This document shows, one piece after another, positions 37,373 to 49,054 of a stretch of 64,000 nt of DNA (the first letter of the stretch is position 1; each line of letters starts with the position of its first letter). The stretch is from Candidatus Hartigia pinicola. GTDB lineage: Bacteria > Pseudomonadota > Gammaproteobacteria > Enterobacterales > Enterobacteriaceae. The stretch lies in NCBI GenBank assembly GCA_020541205.1, contig CP048208.1, positions 1,488,001 to 1,552,000 on the forward strand, written 5' to 3'. The notes below the pieces were generated by a model that did no database searches, was not told the origin of the DNA, and saw only the letters and a list, made by a program, of their open reading frames with translations. The position numbers were made by a program, and so were the translations under genes.

Positions 37373-38362
37373 TTAATCATCAGCAATGCTTGATGGTGGC
37401 CAGTTTTCTAGACGCATACCTAGAGAAAGGCTACGAGATGCTAAGACATCCTTAATTTCAGTAAGAGATTTTTTACCAAGGTTAGGTGTTTTAAGCAACT
37501 CAACTTCAGTACGCTGTACCAAATCACCAATATAATGAATAGCTTCTGCTTTAAGACAGTTAGCAGAGCGGACAGTTAATTCTAGATCATCCACTGGACG
37601 CAATAAGATTGGATCAAATTCTGGTTTTTCTTCTTTTACTTCAGGTTGACGAATATCTCGTAAGTCAATAAAAGCTTCAAGTTGTTCAGCTAAAATAGTT
37701 GCTGCACGACGAATCGCCTCTTCAGGATCAATTGTAGCATTTGTTTCCATGTCGATGACTAACTTGTCCAAATCAGTGCGCTGCTCAACACGAGCCGCTT
37801 CAACATTATAGGCGATACGTTCTACAGGACTATAGCAAGCATCGACTAATAAACGACCGATTTGACGCTCATCATTTTCCGCGCATACTCGCGTAGAAGC
37901 CGGTACATACCCACGACCACGCTGAACTTTAATCCGCATATTAATAGATGCGCTTTCGTCAGTTAAGTGACAGATCATATGCTGAGGCTTGACAATTTCA
38001 ACATCGCCATCATGAACGATATCAGCTGCAGTTACGGGGCCAATACCAGATTTATTTAAGGTTAAAATCACTTCATCTTTACCGTGAACTTTTACAGACA
38101 TATCTTTTAAGTTTAAAAGAATCTCCAGAATATCTTCCTGTACACCTTCTTTTGCGCTGTACTCATGCAATACACCATCAATTTCAACTTCTGTCACTGC
38201 ACAACCCGGCATAGACGAAAGTAGAATACGCCGCAATGCATTACCAAGAGTATGACCAAATCCACGCTCTAAAGGCTCAAGCGTAACCTTGGCGTGTGTT
38301 AAACTTATTTGCTCAATATCTACTAAACGCGGTTTTAGAAACTCTGTCACAGAACTATACAT
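37373..38362 (-). CDS. rpoA: RNA polymerase alpha subunit
   Basis: Alpha dimerises to start RNA polymerase assembly and contacts UP elements and activators. The 329 residues equal the E. coli length. The N-terminal domain begins [20 protein letters not shown] and has the dimer-interface [20 protein letters not shown]. The linker is followed by the C-terminal domain [41 protein letters not shown], including the DNA-contacting arginine of VRSANCL. Keeping an intact C-terminal domain suggests that UP-element or activator contacts still matter. It lies between rpsD (26-base gap) and rplQ. Confidence 0.98.
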   Translation of the reverse strand: MYSSVTEFLKPRLVDIEQISLTHAKVTLEPLERGFGHTLGNALRRILLSSMPGCAVTEVEIDGVLHEYSAKEGVQEDILEILLNLKDMSVKVHGKDEVILTLNKSGIGPVTAADIVHDGDVEIVKPQHMICHLTDESASINMRIKVQRGRGYVPASTRVCAENDERQIGRLLVDACYSPVERIAYNVEAARVEQRTDLDKLVIDMETNATIDPEEAIRRAATILAEQLEAFIDLRDIRQPEVKEEKPEFDPILLRPVDDLELTVRSANCLKAEAIHYIGDLVQRTEVELLKTPNLGKKSLTEIKDVLASRSLSLGMRLENWPPSSIADD

Positions 38363-38388
38363 TGTATCCTCTCTTTGATAGTAAACTT

Positions 38389-39009
38389 TTACTTAGAGTA
38401 AAGCTCGATGATCAGATGTTCGTTAATATCCGAAGACAAGTCAGTACGTTCAGGAATATATTTAAACATACCTTCCATTTTAACAATATCTACTTCCAGC
38501 CAAATTGCCTTTTCACGTTGTTCAGCAAGTTCTAAAGCAGCCTTAATACGAGACTGATTTTTTGCTTTTTCACGAACACTAATAACATCATTCGGAAAAA
38601 CTCGACAAGAAGCAATATTAACTACGCGACCATTTACCATAGTAGCCTTATGACTGACTATTTGACGCGCTTCTGCACGAGTTGAACCAAAACCCATACG
38701 ATAAACAACGTTATCAAGACGGCTTTCGAGCAAGGTCAGTAAGTTTTCACCTGCATTACCTTTCAGGCGCGTTGCTTCTTTATAATAGTTACGGAATTGA
38801 CGCTCTAGAATACCGTAAATACGACGAACTTTTTGTTTTTCACGTAACTGTACACCATAATCAGAAAGACGCGGTTTACGCGCTCCGTGCTGACCAGGCG
38901 CCTGTTCTAATTTACACTTTGTGTCGATCGAACGAACACCAGACTTCAGGAAGAGATCTGTTCCTTCGCGACGGCTCAGTTTTAGTTTAGGACCCAAATA
39001 TCTAGCCAT
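38389..39009 (-). CDS. rpsD: 30S ribosomal protein S4
   Basis: S4 is a primary 16S rRNA binder that starts 30S assembly and, in E. coli, represses the alpha operon. The start is the ATG at 39009, giving [21 protein letters not shown] and 206 residues, as in E. coli; it has GGAGAAAA upstream. A longer frame starting at 39072 adds 21 residues that are not part of the family. The S4 RNA-binding domain (about residues 95-155, [33 protein letters not shown]) is complete. It is 32 bases after rpsK. Confidence 0.97.
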   Translation of the reverse strand: MARYLGPKLKLSRREGTDLFLKSGVRSIDTKCKLEQAPGQHGARKPRLSDYGVQLREKQKVRRIYGILERQFRNYYKEATRLKGNAGENLLTLLESRLDNVVYRMGFGSTRAEARQIVSHKATMVNGRVVNIASCRVFPNDVISVREKAKNQSRIKAALELAEQREKAIWLEVDIVKMEGMFKYIPERTDLSSDINEHLIIELYSK

Positions 39010-39041
39010 TTTTTCTCCAACAGTCCTAAAAACGACACATA

Positions 39042-39434
<393 letters not shown>

Positions 39435-39453
39435 TTACTTTAATAACCCCAAC

Positions 39454-39810
39454 TTATTTCTTGATCGGCTTACGCGGACCCTTACGAGTACGAGCGTTAG
39501 TCTTAGTACGCTGACCACGCACAGGCAACCCACGACGATGACGTAAACCGCGGTAACATCCAAGGTCCATTAAACGCTTGATGCTCAGGGTAACTTCACG
39601 ACGTAAATCACCTTCTACAGCATATTTGGCAACTTCATCGCGCAGCTTGTCGATTTGTTCTTCAGACAGTTCATTGATCTTAACATGTTCAGCAATACCA
39701 ACTACCTCACAGATAGTTTGTGAACGTGTTTTTCCTATACCGTAAATCGATGTTAACGCTATTGCAGTATGTTTATGATCAGGAATATTAATGCCTGCTA
39801 TACGGGCCAC
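39454..39810 (-). CDS. rpsM: 30S ribosomal protein S13
   Basis: S13 sits in the 30S head and contacts L5, L31 and P-site tRNA. The 118 residues equal the E. coli length: [27 protein letters not shown] in the helix-two-turn-helix, and the basic tail [32 protein letters not shown]. The start codon is GTG within GGAGTGCATAGTG, exactly as in E. coli, and this start lies in the S4-repressed leader. It is the first gene of the alpha operon. Confidence 0.97.
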   Translation of the reverse strand: MARIAGINIPDHKHTAIALTSIYGIGKTRSQTICEVVGIAEHVKINELSEEQIDKLRDEVAKYAVEGDLRREVTLSIKRLMDLGCYRGLRHRRGLPVRGQRTKTNARTRKGPRKPIKK

Positions 39811-39910
39811 TATGCACTCCTAAGTGAAAATATATATTACTACTATACTAAAACATGTTTTTAAGATACTGAAGCAGTAATGTATCTTTAATACGATAGA
39901 CTGGATGATT
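39811..39910 (-). promoter_or_regulatory. Alpha operon leader, S4-binding-like
   Basis: The leader keeps several stretches recognisable from the E. coli alpha mRNA: CAGTATC-TTAAAAAC for GAGTATCCTGAAAAC, then GTTTTAGTAT in place of GCTTTTCAGCATG, and the AGGAGTGCATAGTG ribosome-binding site and GTG start. In E. coli this segment folds into the nested pseudoknot that S4 binds to trap the 30S subunit. Here many GC pairs have become AT. Function is inferred from similarity to the known leader. Confidence 0.6.
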
Positions 39911-39939
39911 AATTTAGCTAGCTCAACTCAACTTTGCAA
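39911..39939 (-). promoter_or_regulatory. Alpha operon promoter
   Basis: On the minus strand TTGCAA (39934-39939), a 17-base spacer AGTTGAGTTGAGCTAGC and TAAATT (39911-39916) match the E. coli alpha promoter region almost base for base (TTGCAA, AGTTGGGTTGAGCTGGC, TAGATT). Such conservation in non-coding DNA of this AT-rich genome indicates selection. Confidence 0.75.
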
Positions 39940-39956
39940 GAAAAAAATGTTTTTTC

Positions 39957-40073
39957 TTAACCTTGACGTTGTTTATGCTTTGGTTCAGTGCTACAAATTA
40001 CACGAACACGACTATTACGACAAATAATTTTACAATTACGACATAATTTCTTAACGGAAGCACGAACTTTCAT
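39957..40073 (-). CDS. rpmJ: 50S ribosomal protein L36
   Basis: L36 is the smallest large-subunit protein and stabilises the 23S rRNA core. The 38-residue product reads [20 protein letters not shown] then [18 protein letters not shown], the same length as in E. coli, with the zinc-ligand set Cys-X2-Cys, Cys and His (C+ form). The extra cysteine in KIICRN differs from E. coli KIVKRD. It lies 49 bases after secY, at the end of the spc operon, and upstream of the alpha promoter. Confidence 0.96.
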   Translation of the reverse strand: MKVRASVKKLCRNCKIICRNSRVRVICSTEPKHKQRQG

Positions 40074-40122
40074 TTTTTTGTTCTCCGTAACTTCTTAAAC
40101 ACACTATAATAAAATTTAATAA

Positions 40123-41448
40123 CTATTTACTTTTAAGATTTGCTTTTTTCAATACGGAATCATATTGAGTTGACATCATTAGAGTTTGTAGTTGAGCCAT
40201 AAAGTCCATAATCACAACAACTACGATTAAAAGGGACGTGCCGCCAAAATAAAAAGGTACTTTCATAACATTACGCATACACTCTGGGATTAGGCAAATA
40301 AAAGTAATATAAAGAGAACCAACTAAAGTTAATCGCATTGTTACTTTATTAATGTATTTAGCCGTTTTCTCTCCCGGACGAATTCCTGGAACAAATGCAC
40401 CAGACTTCTTCAAATTATCTGCTGTTTCTCTTGCGTTAAAAACTAACGCTGTATAAAAGAAACAGAAAAAGATAATCGCAGCAGCATAAAGTAATACATA
40501 TAATGGTTGACCAGGCTGTAAATAGATAGCAATCGTAGTCAACCAGCCCCAACCAGTTCCACCGCCAAACCAAGAAGCTATCGTACCTGGAAACAATATA
40601 ATGCTCGAAGCAAAAATTGCGGGAATAACACCCGCCATATTTACTTTTAACGGTAAATGTGTACTTTGTGCAGAATAAACACGGCGTCCTTGTTGCCGTT
40701 TAGCATAATTTACAACAATACGACGTTGACCGCGTTCCATAAATATTACAAAAAAAGTTACTGAAAATATGAGTACTCCAACTAATAGCAATAGCAAAAA
40801 ATGTAAGTCTCCTTGTCGAGCTTGTTCAATAGTATGTCCAATCGCTGGTGGAAGACCAGCTACAATACCAGAAAAAATAATGATTGAAATACCATTACCA
40901 ATACCTCTTTCAGTTATTTGCTCACCCAACCACATTAGGAACATAGTTCCAGTAACTAAACTAATAATAGCCATGAAGTAAAACGAGAGACCAGGATGAA
41001 TCACTAATTTTTGTATCCCTGGCATATTTGGAAGACCCACTGCAATACCAACTGATTGAAATATTGCTAATACTAAAGTACCCCAACGAGTATATTGATT
41101 TATTTTCCGGCGACCTGCTTCACCTTCTTTCTTAATCTCAGCTAATTTCGGATTAAGAACAGACAACAATTGTATAATGATTGATGCAGAAATATACGGC
41201 ATAATACCTAAAGCAAAAATAGAAGCTCTGCTAAGAGCCCCACCAGAAAACATGTTAAACATGTCAAGGATAGTACCTTGTTGCTGTTCAAGTAATTTAT
41301 CAAGTACACTACTATCAATACCAGGAATCGGAATAAAAGAACCAACTCGGAAAACAATTAGTACGCCGATCACAAAAAATAGTCTTCGCTGCAGTTCACC
41401 GATACCACTTTTGGCACTTTGAAAATCAAATTCCTGTTTTTTAACCAT
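40123..41448 (-). CDS. secY: Protein translocase subunit SecY
   Basis: SecY is the channel of the Sec translocon in the inner membrane. The 441 residues (E. coli 443) show ten hydrophobic helices and the signatures [23 protein letters not shown] (helix 2 and plug region), [16 protein letters not shown] and the cytosolic loop [30 protein letters not shown]. The start overlaps the rplO stop by 8 bases; E. coli has a short gap. It belongs to the spc operon and works with SecE, SecG, SecA and probably YidC. Confidence 0.98.
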   Translation of the reverse strand: MVKKQEFDFQSAKSGIGELQRRLFFVIGVLIVFRVGSFIPIPGIDSSVLDKLLEQQQGTILDMFNMFSGGALSRASIFALGIMPYISASIIIQLLSVLNPKLAEIKKEGEAGRRKINQYTRWGTLVLAIFQSVGIAVGLPNMPGIQKLVIHPGLSFYFMAIISLVTGTMFLMWLGEQITERGIGNGISIIIFSGIVAGLPPAIGHTIEQARQGDLHFLLLLLVGVLIFSVTFFVIFMERGQRRIVVNYAKRQQGRRVYSAQSTHLPLKVNMAGVIPAIFASSIILFPGTIASWFGGGTGWGWLTTIAIYLQPGQPLYVLLYAAAIIFFCFFYTALVFNARETADNLKKSGAFVPGIRPGEKTAKYINKVTMRLTLVGSLYITFICLIPECMRNVMKVPFYFGGTSLLIVVVVIMDFMAQLQTLMMSTQYDSVLKKANLKSK

Positions 41449-41890
41449 CTATCACTGATTCCTCAATTTTACCACCGGCGGCTTCAATCACGTTACGAGC
41501 ACCTTTAGTAACACGAATCCCACGCACAGTAACTGCACGATGCAGGTCGCCAGACAAAATAATTTTTACATATCTAATCCGGGTGTTAACAATATTCGCT
41601 GCTTTCAATGCTTTTAGATCAATAATGTTACCTTCAATAGCAGTAAAATCAGAGAGACGAATCTCTTTAGTAATCATAGATTTAGATGAATTAAAACCAA
41701 ATTTTGGCAAACGACGATATAATGGCATTTGTCCGCCTTCAAAACCACGACGTATACCACCGCCAGAACGAGATTTTTGACCTTTATGACCACGACCACC
41801 AGTTTTACCTAGTCCAGAACCTATACCACGACCCACGCGTTTAGGCGCGCGTTTAGCACCTGAAGCTGGAGATAAAGTATTTAACCGCAT
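41441..41890 (-). CDS. rplO: 50S ribosomal protein L15, C-terminally extended
   Basis: L15 is an assembly protein of the large subunit with a long basic N-terminal extension threading into 23S rRNA. The product starts [43 protein letters not shown] and has 149 residues. E. coli L15 ends in AAGGKIEE (144); here the same GGKIEE is followed by SVIDG, so the old stop was lost and the gene now runs 8 bases into secY. The overlap may add translational coupling. It lies 3 bases after rpmD. Confidence 0.97.
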   Translation of the reverse strand: MRLNTLSPASGAKRAPKRVGRGIGSGLGKTGGRGHKGQKSRSGGGIRRGFEGGQMPLYRRLPKFGFNSSKSMITKEIRLSDFTAIEGNIIDLKALKAANIVNTRIRYVKIILSGDLHRAVTVRGIRVTKGARNVIEAAGGKIEESVIDG

Positions 41891-41893
41891 CCC

Positions 41894-42073
41894 TTACTCC
41901 TCAACTGTAACCATATAGGAAACTAACTGAATCATACCACGAATAGCAGCAGTATCCTCACGCTTTACTGCATGACCAATACGACGAAGACCTAAACCAA
42001 TTAACGTTGCTTTGTGTTTAGGTAGACGACCAATTGAACTACGAACTTGTGTAATTTTAATAGTTTTAGTCAT
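41894..42073 (-). CDS. rpmD: 50S ribosomal protein L30
   Basis: L30 binds 5S/23S rRNA regions of the large subunit. The 59-residue frame starts [20 protein letters not shown] and ends [13 protein letters not shown], the same length as in E. coli, with the typical [14 protein letters not shown] centre. It lies 6 bases after rpsE and 3 before rplO in the spc operon. L30 is absent from some bacteria, so it is of some note that it is kept here. Confidence 0.96.
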   Translation of the reverse strand: MTKTIKITQVRSSIGRLPKHKATLIGLGLRRIGHAVKREDTAAIRGMIQLVSYMVTVEE

Positions 42074-42079
42074 AGCTAA

Positions 42080-42580
42080 TTATCTCAGAATTTCTTCAAT
42101 GGATTTTCCACGCTTAGCTGCGACCATTTCCGGAGAGTTCATGCCATTCAAAGCATCTAGTGTAGCACGTACTACGTTGACTGGATTTGTAGAACCATAA
42201 GTTTTAGCTAATACGTTTCGAACTCCAGCTAGTTCTAAAATAGCACGCATTGCACCACCGGCAATAATACCTGTACCTTCATAAGCAGGTTGCATAAATA
42301 CACGAGAACCAGTGTGCGCACCTTGAACAGAATGAAAGAGCGTTCCATTATTTAAAGCAATAGTTTTCATGCTACGACGGGCTTTTTCCATAGCCTTCTG
42401 GATCGCTGCTGGCACTTCGCGCGCTTTTCCATAGCCAAAACTAACGCGGCCATTACCATCACCAACAACTGTTAGTGCTGTAAAACTAAAAATACGGCCA
42501 CCTTTAACAGTTTTTGCTACACGGTTTACTGCGATGAGTTTTTCTTGCAATTCACCAGATTGTTTCTCGATGTGAACCAT
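42080..42580 (-). CDS. rpsE: 30S ribosomal protein S5
   Basis: S5 contributes to decoding accuracy and mRNA unwinding at the entry channel. The product has 166 residues (E. coli 167). It starts [33 protein letters not shown], carries the double-stranded-RNA-binding fold and the [21 protein letters not shown] segment, and ends [11 protein letters not shown]. It lies 18 bases after rplR. Confidence 0.97.
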   Translation of the reverse strand: MVHIEKQSGELQEKLIAVNRVAKTVKGGRIFSFTALTVVGDGNGRVSFGYGKAREVPAAIQKAMEKARRSMKTIALNNGTLFHSVQGAHTGSRVFMQPAYEGTGIIAGGAMRAILELAGVRNVLAKTYGSTNPVNVVRATLDALNGMNSPEMVAAKRGKSIEEILR

Positions 42581-42598
42581 CTATCTTACACCTCTACT

Positions 42599-42952
42599 TT
42601 AGAATTGAAGGCCAGCTTTACGAGCAGCCTCTGCCAATGCCTGAACTCTACCATGATATTGAAAACCAGAACGGTCAAAAGCAACAACCGTGATATTTTT
42701 TTTCAATGCACGTTTAGCAATGTAATTACCAACAATTATTGCCGCATCTTTATTGCCAGTGAATTTTACTTGTTCAATGATGGTTTTTTCTGTAGTAGAA
42801 GCGGATACTAAAGTTTTAGAACCGCTTGGAGCAAGAACCTGCGCATAAATATGGCGTAGCGTGCGATGGACCATTAAACGAGTCACCCCTAACTCTTGAA
42901 TCTTTCGGCGTGCGCGAGTCGCACGACGAATACGAGCTACTTTCTTATCCAT
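42599..42952 (-). CDS. rplR: 50S ribosomal protein L18
   Basis: L18 binds 5S rRNA with L5 and L25 and carries it to the large subunit. The 117 residues equal the E. coli length. It starts [22 protein letters not shown], with the conserved [16 protein letters not shown] and [17 protein letters not shown]. It lies 9 bases after rplF in the spc operon. Confidence 0.97.
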   Translation of the reverse strand: MDKKVARIRRATRARRKIQELGVTRLMVHRTLRHIYAQVLAPSGSKTLVSASTTEKTIIEQVKFTGNKDAAIIVGNYIAKRALKKNITVVAFDRSGFQYHGRVQALAEAARKAGLQF

Positions 42953-42961
42953 AATATTAGC

Positions 42962-43495
42962 TTACTTTTTCTTAGTTTCTTTAGTACGCACGATTTCATC
43001 GGCGTAACGAACGCCTTTGCCTTTATAAGGCTCAGGACAACGATAAGCACGCAATTCTGCCGCTACTTGACCAATCACTTGTTTATTAATACCTTTCAGT
43101 ACGATTTCAGTTTGTGTTGGGCAGGAAGCAGTCATGTTTGGTGGTAATACATGTTCTATCGGATGCGAAAAACCGAGAGATAAACTTACTGTATCACCTT
43201 TAATCGCTGCACGATAACCAATACCAACTAGTTGAAGTTTTTTAATAAAACCTTTTGTAACACCAATAACCATTGAGTTAATTAGAGAACGGGTAGTGCC
43301 TGCTTGCGCCCAAGCATCTGAAAAACTTTTACGTGGTAAGAAAAGTAAATGGTTATCTTTATATTGAACCTCAACTGCATTATGGATAGTACGAGTAAGT
43401 TCGCCGTTTTTACCTTTAATGGAAATAACCTGAGCATTGAGTTTTACCTCTACGCCAGCAGGAATGATGACAGGTGCTTTTGCTACACGAGACAT
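42962..43495 (-). CDS. rplF: 50S ribosomal protein L6
   Basis: L6 lies by the sarcin-ricin loop and factor-binding site. The start at 43495 gives [20 protein letters not shown] and 177 residues, as in E. coli; an upstream ATG at 43525 would add ten residues and overlap rpsH. The second-domain signature [14 protein letters not shown] is present, followed by a lysine-rich tail. It lies 14 bases after rpsH. Confidence 0.97.
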   Translation of the reverse strand: MSRVAKAPVIIPAGVEVKLNAQVISIKGKNGELTRTIHNAVEVQYKDNHLLFLPRKSFSDAWAQAGTTRSLINSMVIGVTKGFIKKLQLVGIGYRAAIKGDTVSLSLGFSHPIEHVLPPNMTASCPTQTEIVLKGINKQVIGQVAAELRAYRCPEPYKGKGVRYADEIVRTKETKKK

Positions 43496-43509
43496 TCTCC
43501 CCTCCTGCA

Positions 43510-43902
43510 TTAAGTGACGTAACAAAGAATCTCGCCACCAAGACCAGCTTGACGAGCTGCGCGATCAGTCATGACACCTTTAGATGTAGAAATAACAGCA
43601 ATTCCTAATCCTGCCATCACTTGTGGCAATGAATTTTTTTTCTTATATATACGTAGACTTGGTCGGCTTATACGCTGAATACTTTCTACAACAGCTTTTC
43701 CTTGAAAATAACGTAAAATTAACTCTAATTCAGGCTTAATGTCTTTTTTAATGTTAAAATTTTTAATATAACCTTCTTCTTTTAATACATTAGCAATTGC
43801 TACTTTTAGCTTAGAAGAAGGCATAGTAACCGAAACTTTATTCGCTGATTGACCATTTCGAACACGGGTCAACATATCCGCTATAGGATCTTGCATGCTC
43901 AT
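43510..43902 (-). CDS. rpsH: 30S ribosomal protein S8
   Basis: S8 is a primary binder of the 16S central domain and in E. coli represses the spc operon by binding mRNA near the rplE start. The 130 residues equal the E. coli length: [18 protein letters not shown] and GGEILCYVT at the end, with [20 protein letters not shown] intact. Whether the S8 mRNA site is kept was not established. It lies 34 bases after rpsN. Confidence 0.97.
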   Translation of the reverse strand: MSMQDPIADMLTRVRNGQSANKVSVTMPSSKLKVAIANVLKEEGYIKNFNIKKDIKPELELILRYFQGKAVVESIQRISRPSLRIYKKKNSLPQVMAGLGIAVISTSKGVMTDRAARQAGLGGEILCYVT

Positions 43903-43936
43903 TTATTTTTACTTCCATGATTCAATATAGTAATAA

Positions 43937-44242
43937 TTACCAACTAGCTTTTTTAAGACCCGGAATTTCACCGCGCATAGCGGCTTCACGGACTTTAATA
44001 CGGCTGAGACCGAATTTCCGCAAAAATCCATGCGGACGCCCAGTTTGACGACATCGGTTACGCTGTCGAGAAGGACTTGAATCACGTGGAAACGTTTGCA
44101 GCTTAAGAACAGCATCCCAGCGATCTTGATCAGATGCTTGTACATCAGAAATAATCACCTTCAATTTAAGACGCTTTGTAAAAAACTTCTCAGCTAATTT
44201 AAAACGCTTAAGATCACGCGCTTTCATAGATTTCTTAGCCAT
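43937..44242 (-). CDS. rpsN: 30S ribosomal protein S14
   Basis: S14 is a late-assembling protein of the 30S head. The 101 residues equal E. coli: [20 protein letters not shown], then [41 protein letters not shown]. It is the long, zinc-free C-minus type, as in Enterobacterales. It lies 12 bases after rplE. A second overlapping minus-strand frame is a shadow. Confidence 0.97.
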   Translation of the reverse strand: MAKKSMKARDLKRFKLAEKFFTKRLKLKVIISDVQASDQDRWDAVLKLQTFPRDSSPSRQRNRCRQTGRPHGFLRKFGLSRIKVREAAMRGEIPGLKKASW

Positions 44243-44254
44243 GAGTACGCTACC

Positions 44255-44794
44255 TTACGAGCGGAAAGGGAAAAGGAATGCCGATAAGAGCGCACGACCT
44301 TCATCATTTGATTTCGCAGTAGTCGTAATAGTAATATCTAAACCACGTACACAATCTACTTTATCGTAATCGATTTCAGGAAAGATAATTTGCTCACGTA
44401 TACCCATGCTATAATTACCACGACCATCAAATGATTTTCCAGACAAGCCACGGAAGTCTCTGATGCGTGGTACAGCAATAAAAATTAATCGTTCAAGAAA
44501 TTCCCACATATATTTACCACGCAGGGTTACTTTACAACCAATTGGATAGCCCTGACGAATTTTGAAGCCTGCAATAGATTTACGTGCTTTAGTGATTAAT
44601 GGTTTTTGACCAGAAATTGCCGTCAAATTAGCTGCCGCATTATCTAGCAGTTTTTTGTCAGAAATAGCTTCACCAACACCCATATTTAAGGTGATCTTCT
44701 CGATCCGAGGGACTTGCATAATAGAAGTATAATTAAACTGAGTCATCAATTTCTTAGTTACTTTATCTTTATAATGATCATACAGTTTCGCCAT
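44255..44794 (-). CDS. rplE: 50S ribosomal protein L5
   Basis: L5 binds 5S rRNA and makes the B1b bridge to S13. The ATG at 44794 gives [20 protein letters not shown] and 179 residues, as in E. coli, with GGAG about 9 bases upstream; a start at 44806 would add four residues. The [24 protein letters not shown] tail is conserved. It lies 14 bases after rplX. Confidence 0.97.
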   Translation of the reverse strand: MAKLYDHYKDKVTKKLMTQFNYTSIMQVPRIEKITLNMGVGEAISDKKLLDNAAANLTAISGQKPLITKARKSIAGFKIRQGYPIGCKVTLRGKYMWEFLERLIFIAVPRIRDFRGLSGKSFDGRGNYSMGIREQIIFPEIDYDKVDCVRGLDITITTTAKSNDEGRALLSAFLFPFRS

Positions 44795-44808
44795 CGTATA
44801 CTCCAAAC

Positions 44809-45123
44809 TTATTTGATAGTTTCACTGTTAGATTTAAAGAAACGGACTTTTTTTCCATCTTCAAATCTAAAACCTACACGATCAGCCTTACCAGTTTCTG
44901 CGTTAAAAATTGCAACATTAGAAACTTGAATAGCTGCTTCTTTTTTAATAACACCACCTAGTCGATTTAAATTTGGGACAGGTTTTTGATGTTTTTGAAC
45001 TAAATTAATTCCCGCAACAATGACTTTACCAGTAGAAATAACTTGTTTTATTTGACCGCGTTTACCTTTATCTTTACCAGTTAACACAATAACTTCGTCA
45101 TTACGACGAATTTTAGCTCCCAT
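44809..45123 (-). CDS. rplX: 50S ribosomal protein L24
   Basis: L24 is an assembly initiator at the tunnel exit side of the large subunit. The chosen start (45123) gives [28 protein letters not shown], 104 residues as in E. coli; ATG at 45132 is possible but adds three residues. The KOW motif (about residues 8-34) is intact. It lies 12 bases after rplN. Confidence 0.95.
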   Translation of the reverse strand: MGAKIRRNDEVIVLTGKDKGKRGQIKQVISTGKVIVAGINLVQKHQKPVPNLNRLGGVIKKEAAIQVSNVAIFNAETGKADRVGFRFEDGKKVRFFKSNSETIK

Positions 45124-45135
45124 AGTTACCACTCC

Positions 45136-45507
45136 TTAGAGTACTTCAGGTGCTAATGAGATAATTTTCATAAGCTTCTCATCACGAAGCTCACGAGTTA
45201 CCGGTCCAAAAATACGCGTACCGACTACCTGCTCGTTATTATTATTTAAAATAACGCATGCATTTCTATCGAAGCGAATAACAGAACCGTCCGAGCGACG
45301 AATACCTTTTTTCGTACGTACTACTACTGCCTTTAGAACATCACCTTTCTTCACTTTTCCGCGTGGAATAGCCTCTTTAACAGTAATTTTAATAATATTA
45401 CCAACACTTGCGTATCGACGACGTGATCCGCCTAAAACCTTGATACACATTACACGACGAGCGCCAGAATTATCAGCTACGTGTAGCATAGTTTGTTCTT
45501 GGATCAT
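45136..45507 (-). CDS. rplN: 50S ribosomal protein L14
   Basis: L14 lies at the subunit interface (bridges B5 and B8). With the start at 45507 the protein reads [33 protein letters not shown] and has 123 residues, as in E. coli; ATG at 45513 adds only MI. Arg-rich [23 protein letters not shown] and FGPVTRELR are conserved. It is the first gene of the spc operon, 167 bases downstream of rpsQ, and that gap carries a promoter. Confidence 0.96.
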   Translation of the reverse strand: MIQEQTMLHVADNSGARRVMCIKVLGGSRRRYASVGNIIKITVKEAIPRGKVKKGDVLKAVVVRTKKGIRRSDGSVIRFDRNACVILNNNNEQVVGTRIFGPVTRELRDEKLMKIISLAPEVL

Positions 45508-45594
45508 TATCATGCCCCATTAAATCTTTATTACTACTGATCTATCCTATTGTTAAATAAGATCTTTCTATATCTCACACTACACAGAAAGAGA

Positions 45595-45604
45595 ATTATA
45601 ACAC
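45595..45604 (-). promoter_or_regulatory. spc operon promoter (extended -10)
   Basis: On the minus strand TGTTATAAT has a perfect -10 TATAAT (45595-45600) with TG one base upstream. It lies about 90 bases before rplN, in the only sizeable gap (45508-45680) between the S10 and spc gene sets, where E. coli has its strong spc promoter. No good -35 is visible, which fits an extended -10 promoter. Confidence 0.6.
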
Positions 45605-45680
45605 AACATCTTAGCTATGAATAGAAAAAAATAAAGAATTCAGTGAAAGAACAATTTATTAATTACAAACAGGTAACCTA

Positions 45681-45935
45681 TTACAAAACAGCTTTTTCAA
45701 TAACCTGAACTAAATCCCAAGATTTAGTCTTAGACAATGGACGGGTTTCTCGGATTGCTACCACGTCACCAATTTTACATTCATTATTCTCATCATGTAC
45801 GTGTAAGCGAGTCGTACGACGGATGAATTTACCATACAAAGAGTGTTTTACCATACGCTCGATAGAAACAACAATAGATTTTTCCATTTTATTGCTAACC
45901 ACACGACCTTGCAAAGTACGGATTTTATCTTTCAT
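45681..45935 (-). CDS. rpsQ: 30S ribosomal protein S17
   Basis: S17 is a primary 16S 5'-domain binder with an OB fold. The 84 residues equal the E. coli length: [23 protein letters not shown], the loop [17 protein letters not shown] (seen as [18 protein letters not shown]) and [20 protein letters not shown]. Its ATG overlaps the rpmC stop by one base (TAATG). It is the last gene of the S10 operon. Confidence 0.97.
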   Translation of the reverse strand: MKDKIRTLQGRVVSNKMEKSIVVSIERMVKHSLYGKFIRRTTRLHVHDENNECKIGDVVAIRETRPLSKTKSWDLVQVIEKAVL

Positions 45936-46126
45936 TACGGCACCCGTTTTTCAGTTAGTAAAGTCTTCACACGCGCGATATTACGACGCACTTGTTTTAC
46001 CAGATGAAACTGTTTAAGCTGACCATTTGCTACCTGCATGCGAAAATTAAATTGCTCACGTAATAGGTTTAAAAGTTCAGATTGTAACTCTTCAACGTTT
46101 TTTTTGCGCAGCTCTTGTACTTTCAT
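45935..46126 (-). CDS. rpmC: 50S ribosomal protein L29
   Basis: L29 sits by the tunnel exit next to L23, where trigger factor and SRP dock. The 63 residues equal the E. coli length: [31 protein letters not shown] in a helical hairpin, then [15 protein letters not shown]. It overlaps both neighbours by one base (TAATG junctions), indicating tight translational coupling within rplP-rpmC-rpsQ. Confidence 0.97.
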   Translation of the reverse strand: MKVQELRKKNVEELQSELLNLLREQFNFRMQVANGQLKQFHLVKQVRRNIARVKTLLTEKRVP

Positions 46127-46536
46127 TACATCACCGTCTTAGTTACAAAGGTGGTTTTGATAGGCAGTTTTGCTGCTGCTAGAGAAAACGCTTCACGCGC
46201 CAGATCTTCTGAAACACCGTCCATTTCATATAAAATTTTACCAGGTTGGATTAAAGTAACCCAATATTCAACGTTACCTTTACCTTTACCCATACGAACT
46301 TCAAGTGGCTTCTCAGTAATTGGTTTGTCAGGAAAAACTCGAATCCAAATTTTACCTTGACGTTTCACTGATCGAGTCATAGCACGACGCGCTGACTCAA
46401 TCTGACGGGCAGTCAAACGACCACGACTAATAGACTTTAAACCGAAAGTGCCTAAACTAATATTCATACCATTTGCAAGACCGCGGTTTCGACCTTTCTG
46501 TACTTTACGAAATTTTGTACGCTTTGGTTGTAACAT
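46126..46536 (-). CDS. rplP: 50S ribosomal protein L16
   Basis: L16 contacts the A-site tRNA elbow and is needed for late assembly. The 136 residues equal the E. coli length. It starts [23 protein letters not shown], with [25 protein letters not shown] and [12 protein letters not shown] intact. The arginine of the PxxxRMGKGKG loop, hydroxylated in some bacteria, is present. It lies 12 bases after rpsC. Confidence 0.97.
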   Translation of the reverse strand: MLQPKRTKFRKVQKGRNRGLANGMNISLGTFGLKSISRGRLTARQIESARRAMTRSVKRQGKIWIRVFPDKPITEKPLEVRMGKGKGNVEYWVTLIQPGKILYEMDGVSEDLAREAFSLAAAKLPIKTTFVTKTVM

Positions 46537-46548
46537 AAGAAACTTTCC

Positions 46549-47600
<1,052 letters not shown>

Positions 47601-47614
47601 CTTGTCTTCTTACC

Positions 47615-47893
47615 TTAACGTTTTTTAGTTTTTTTATCAGCTGCGTGGCCGCGATAAGTACGAGTTAGTACGAATTCACCCAGTTTATGACCGACCATGT
47701 CATCAGTAACAAAAATTGGAATATGCTGACGACCATTATGGACAGCGATAGTTAATCCGATCATATTAGGAAAGATCGTTGAACGCCGAGACCAAGTTTT
47801 AAGAGGTTTTTTATCTCCGGTTTCTAACGCTTTCTCTACCTTCTTCAGCAAGTGCAGGTCAATAAATGGACCTTTCTTGAGAGAACGTGGCAT
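47615..47893 (-). CDS. rpsS: 30S ribosomal protein S19
   Basis: S19 pairs with S13 in the 30S head near A- and P-site tRNA. The 92 residues equal the E. coli length: [43 protein letters not shown] and [21 protein letters not shown]. It lies 14 bases after rplB in the S10 operon. There is nothing unusual. Confidence 0.97.
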   Translation of the reverse strand: MPRSLKKGPFIDLHLLKKVEKALETGDKKPLKTWSRRSTIFPNMIGLTIAVHNGRQHIPIFVTDDMVGHKLGEFVLTRTYRGHAADKKTKKR

Positions 47894-47907
47894 GTTTTAT
47901 CCTCTAA

Positions 47908-48732
47908 TTATTTTTTAGAACGATGACGTACAATAAATTGATTGGTACGCTTATTACTACGAGTTTTCTTACCTTTGGTTTGCACACCCCAAGGTGTTAC
48001 AGGATGTTTACCAAAGTTACGACCTTCGCCACCACCATGTGGATGATCAACTGGATTCATTGCTGTACCACGTACGGTAGGTCGAATACCACGCCATCGA
48101 CTAGCTCCAGCTTTACCAAGAACGCGTAACATATGCTCCGCATTACCAACTTCACCTAAAGTTGCACGACAATCCGCTAGAACTTTACGCATTTCACCTG
48201 AACGTAGACGTATAGTAATATAAGCACCATCACGAGCGACAATTTGAGCGTAAGCACCTGCAGAACGCGCTAATTGACCACCTTTACCGGGCTTTAATTC
48301 GATATTATGAACTATAGAACCAACAGGAATGTTGCGCATAGGCAACGCGTTACCGGTTGTGATTCCTGAATTAATACCAGACTGAAGCCGATCACCGACT
48401 GCCATAGTTTTAGATGCAAGAATATAACGACGTTCACCGTCTTTATATAAAATCAGTGCAATATTTGCTGAACGATTCGGATCATATTCCAAACGTTCAA
48501 CAATAGCAGGAATATTATCTTTATTACGCTTAAAATCAACTAAACGATAATGTTGCTTATGACCACCACCAATATGACGAGTAGTAATACGGCCATTATT
48601 ATTACGACCACCAGATTTACTATTTTTTTCTAAAAGCGGAGCATAAGGCCCATCCTTATGCAATTCGTGGTTTACTACTTTAACCACATGGCGACGTCCT
48701 GGAGACGTAGGTTTACATTTAACAATTGTCAT
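47908..48732 (-). CDS. rplB: 50S ribosomal protein L2
   Basis: L2 is required for subunit association and peptidyl transferase activity. The 274 residues (E. coli 273) begin [21 protein letters not shown]. The RNA-binding body contains [18 protein letters not shown], and the C-terminal part has [27 protein letters not shown] with the functionally important histidine of HPHGGG. It lies 19 bases after rplW. Confidence 0.97.
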   Translation of the reverse strand: MTIVKCKPTSPGRRHVVKVVNHELHKDGPYAPLLEKNSKSGGRNNNGRITTRHIGGGHKQHYRLVDFKRNKDNIPAIVERLEYDPNRSANIALILYKDGERRYILASKTMAVGDRLQSGINSGITTGNALPMRNIPVGSIVHNIELKPGKGGQLARSAGAYAQIVARDGAYITIRLRSGEMRKVLADCRATLGEVGNAEHMLRVLGKAGASRWRGIRPTVRGTAMNPVDHPHGGGEGRNFGKHPVTPWGVQTKGKKTRSNKRTNQFIVRHRSKK

Positions 48733-48751
48733 TGTTATTTACTCCTCCAAC

Positions 48752-49054
48752 TTACTCTTCTCCGCCAACTAAGTCTAAATTTTGGCCTTCTTTCAAAGTA
48801 ACGTAAGCTTTTTTCCAGTCGCTACGACGACCGACACGCTGACCATGGCGTTTATTTTTACCCTTTACTAACAATGTGTTAACATTATTAACTTCAACTG
48901 AAAATAGTCGTTGTACAGCAGCTTTAACTTCTGCTTTAGTCGCGTTTTTTGCAACTTTAAAAACAATAGTATTATTTTTTTCTGTCACTGTAGAAGCTTT
49001 TTCAGATACACGCGGAGCACGCAAAACTTTTAGAAGACGCTCTTCACATATCAT
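48752..49054 (-). CDS. rplW: 50S ribosomal protein L23
   Basis: L23 is the trigger-factor and SRP docking site at the tunnel exit. The 100 residues equal the E. coli length: [21 protein letters not shown], with the glutamate of APRVSEKAS that contacts trigger factor, and the loop [27 protein letters not shown] extending into the tunnel. Its start overlaps the rplD stop by 4 bases (ATGA type), so the two are probably coupled. Confidence 0.97.
   Translation of the reverse strand: MICEERLLKVLRAPRVSEKASTVTEKNNTIVFKVAKNATKAEVKAAVQRLFSVEVNNVNTLLVKGKNKRHGQRVGRRSDWKKAYVTLKEGQNLDLVGGEE

Noticed and set aside
42545-42811. Plus-strand ORFs inside the ribosomal cluster
   Set aside because: Antisense shadows of conserved minus-strand ribosomal genes.
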